NCBI RefSeq assembly: GCF_024600715.1
Contig: NZ_CP102332.1
Location: 1-64,000, forward strand
Length of the DNA: 64,000 nt
Reading direction: 5' to 3'
From: Streptomyces changanensis
GTDB taxonomy: Bacteria; Actinomycetota; Actinomycetes; Streptomycetales; Streptomycetaceae
Each line of letters opens with the position of its first letter. The stretch's first letter is position 1. The position numbers were made by a program, and so were the translations under genes. Positions 63,928-64,000 of the stretch are shown here, piece by piece. Below the pieces are notes generated by a model. It made no database searches. It was not told where the DNA came from and was given only the letters and a program-made list of their open reading frames with translations.

Positions 63928-64000
63928 GGTACCCCTGCGGCGCGCCCGCCCCCTAGGTTGAGGGCGACGAGCGGCCGGTCGCCCTGCGAGAACCGGCCTC

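Noticed and set aside
1-64000. tRNA, rRNA, riboswitch or full CRISPR array.
   Set aside because: No sequence with the required conserved cores or repeats was seen.

Overview
The window looks like an accessory stretch of a Streptomyces (or close actinomycete) chromosome. Evidence: very high G+C, GC-rich third codon positions, GTG starts with purine-rich ribosome binding sites, secreted glycoside hydrolases, DUF1707, ALF-repeat and Scr-type proteins, and many decayed insertion sequences. Intact genes alternate with truncated or frameshifted pseudogenes and with long spacers of extreme G+C that hold no gene. This suggests a rearranged chromosome arm, but that is inference.

Layout. 1-7.6 kb: end of a TPR-type regulator, IS and helicase remnants, a secreted I36-type inhibitor, an ArsR-type regulator, a GlsB/YeaQ stress membrane protein, a complete IS5-family element inserted in a gene translationally coupled to a beta-carbonic anhydrase. 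7.8-11.4 kb: a GH9 endoglucanase under a perfect CebR-type operator, then a truncated hydrolase and an IS5 tail. 11.6-19 kb: APC-type permease next to CorA, a decayed serine recombinase, a PLP-dependent cysteine-synthase-like enzyme. 19-26.7 kb: a DUF11 repeat protein, a lipoprotein zinc peptidase, a broken IS, and a second-type methionine aminopeptidase divergent from an XRE regulator. 27-34 kb: a secreted FG-GAP protein, a dienelactone hydrolase fragment, a PIMT-like methyltransferase coupled to a tiny Pro-rich peptide, and a LysE exporter divergent from an ArgP/LysG-like regulator. 34.7-42 kb: a membrane-anchored repeat protein, a nucleotidyltransferase-like protein, small hypotheticals and several IS5 remnants. 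42-50 kb: SMP-30 lactonase divergent from an Lrp regulator, a GH43 arabinanase, a trypsin-fold FG-GAP protein, cyclophilin. 50-57 kb: an orphan PfaD enoyl reductase and a large ALF-repeat polymorphic toxin with a barnase-like C-terminus followed by a barstar-like immunity gene. 57-64 kb: DUF1707 protein, RidA, two hypotheticals, GH43 plus ricin lectin, a nonsense-split HTTM-like membrane protein and a transposase start.

How the genes work together. The secreted GH9, two GH43 enzymes and the lactonase point to plant polysaccharide use, with local operators (CebR-like, LacI-like) and a divergent Lrp regulator. Two loci stand out as self-contained systems. One is the 37-residue peptide plus PIMT-like methyltransferase (30759-32023), which fits a stand-alone aspartimide-forming RiPP (imiditide-like) pair. 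The other is the ALF-repeat toxin with barnase-type catalytic residues and its barstar-type inhibitor carrying the two key aspartates (52461-56442). All functional calls are from reading the sequence; no database search was run.
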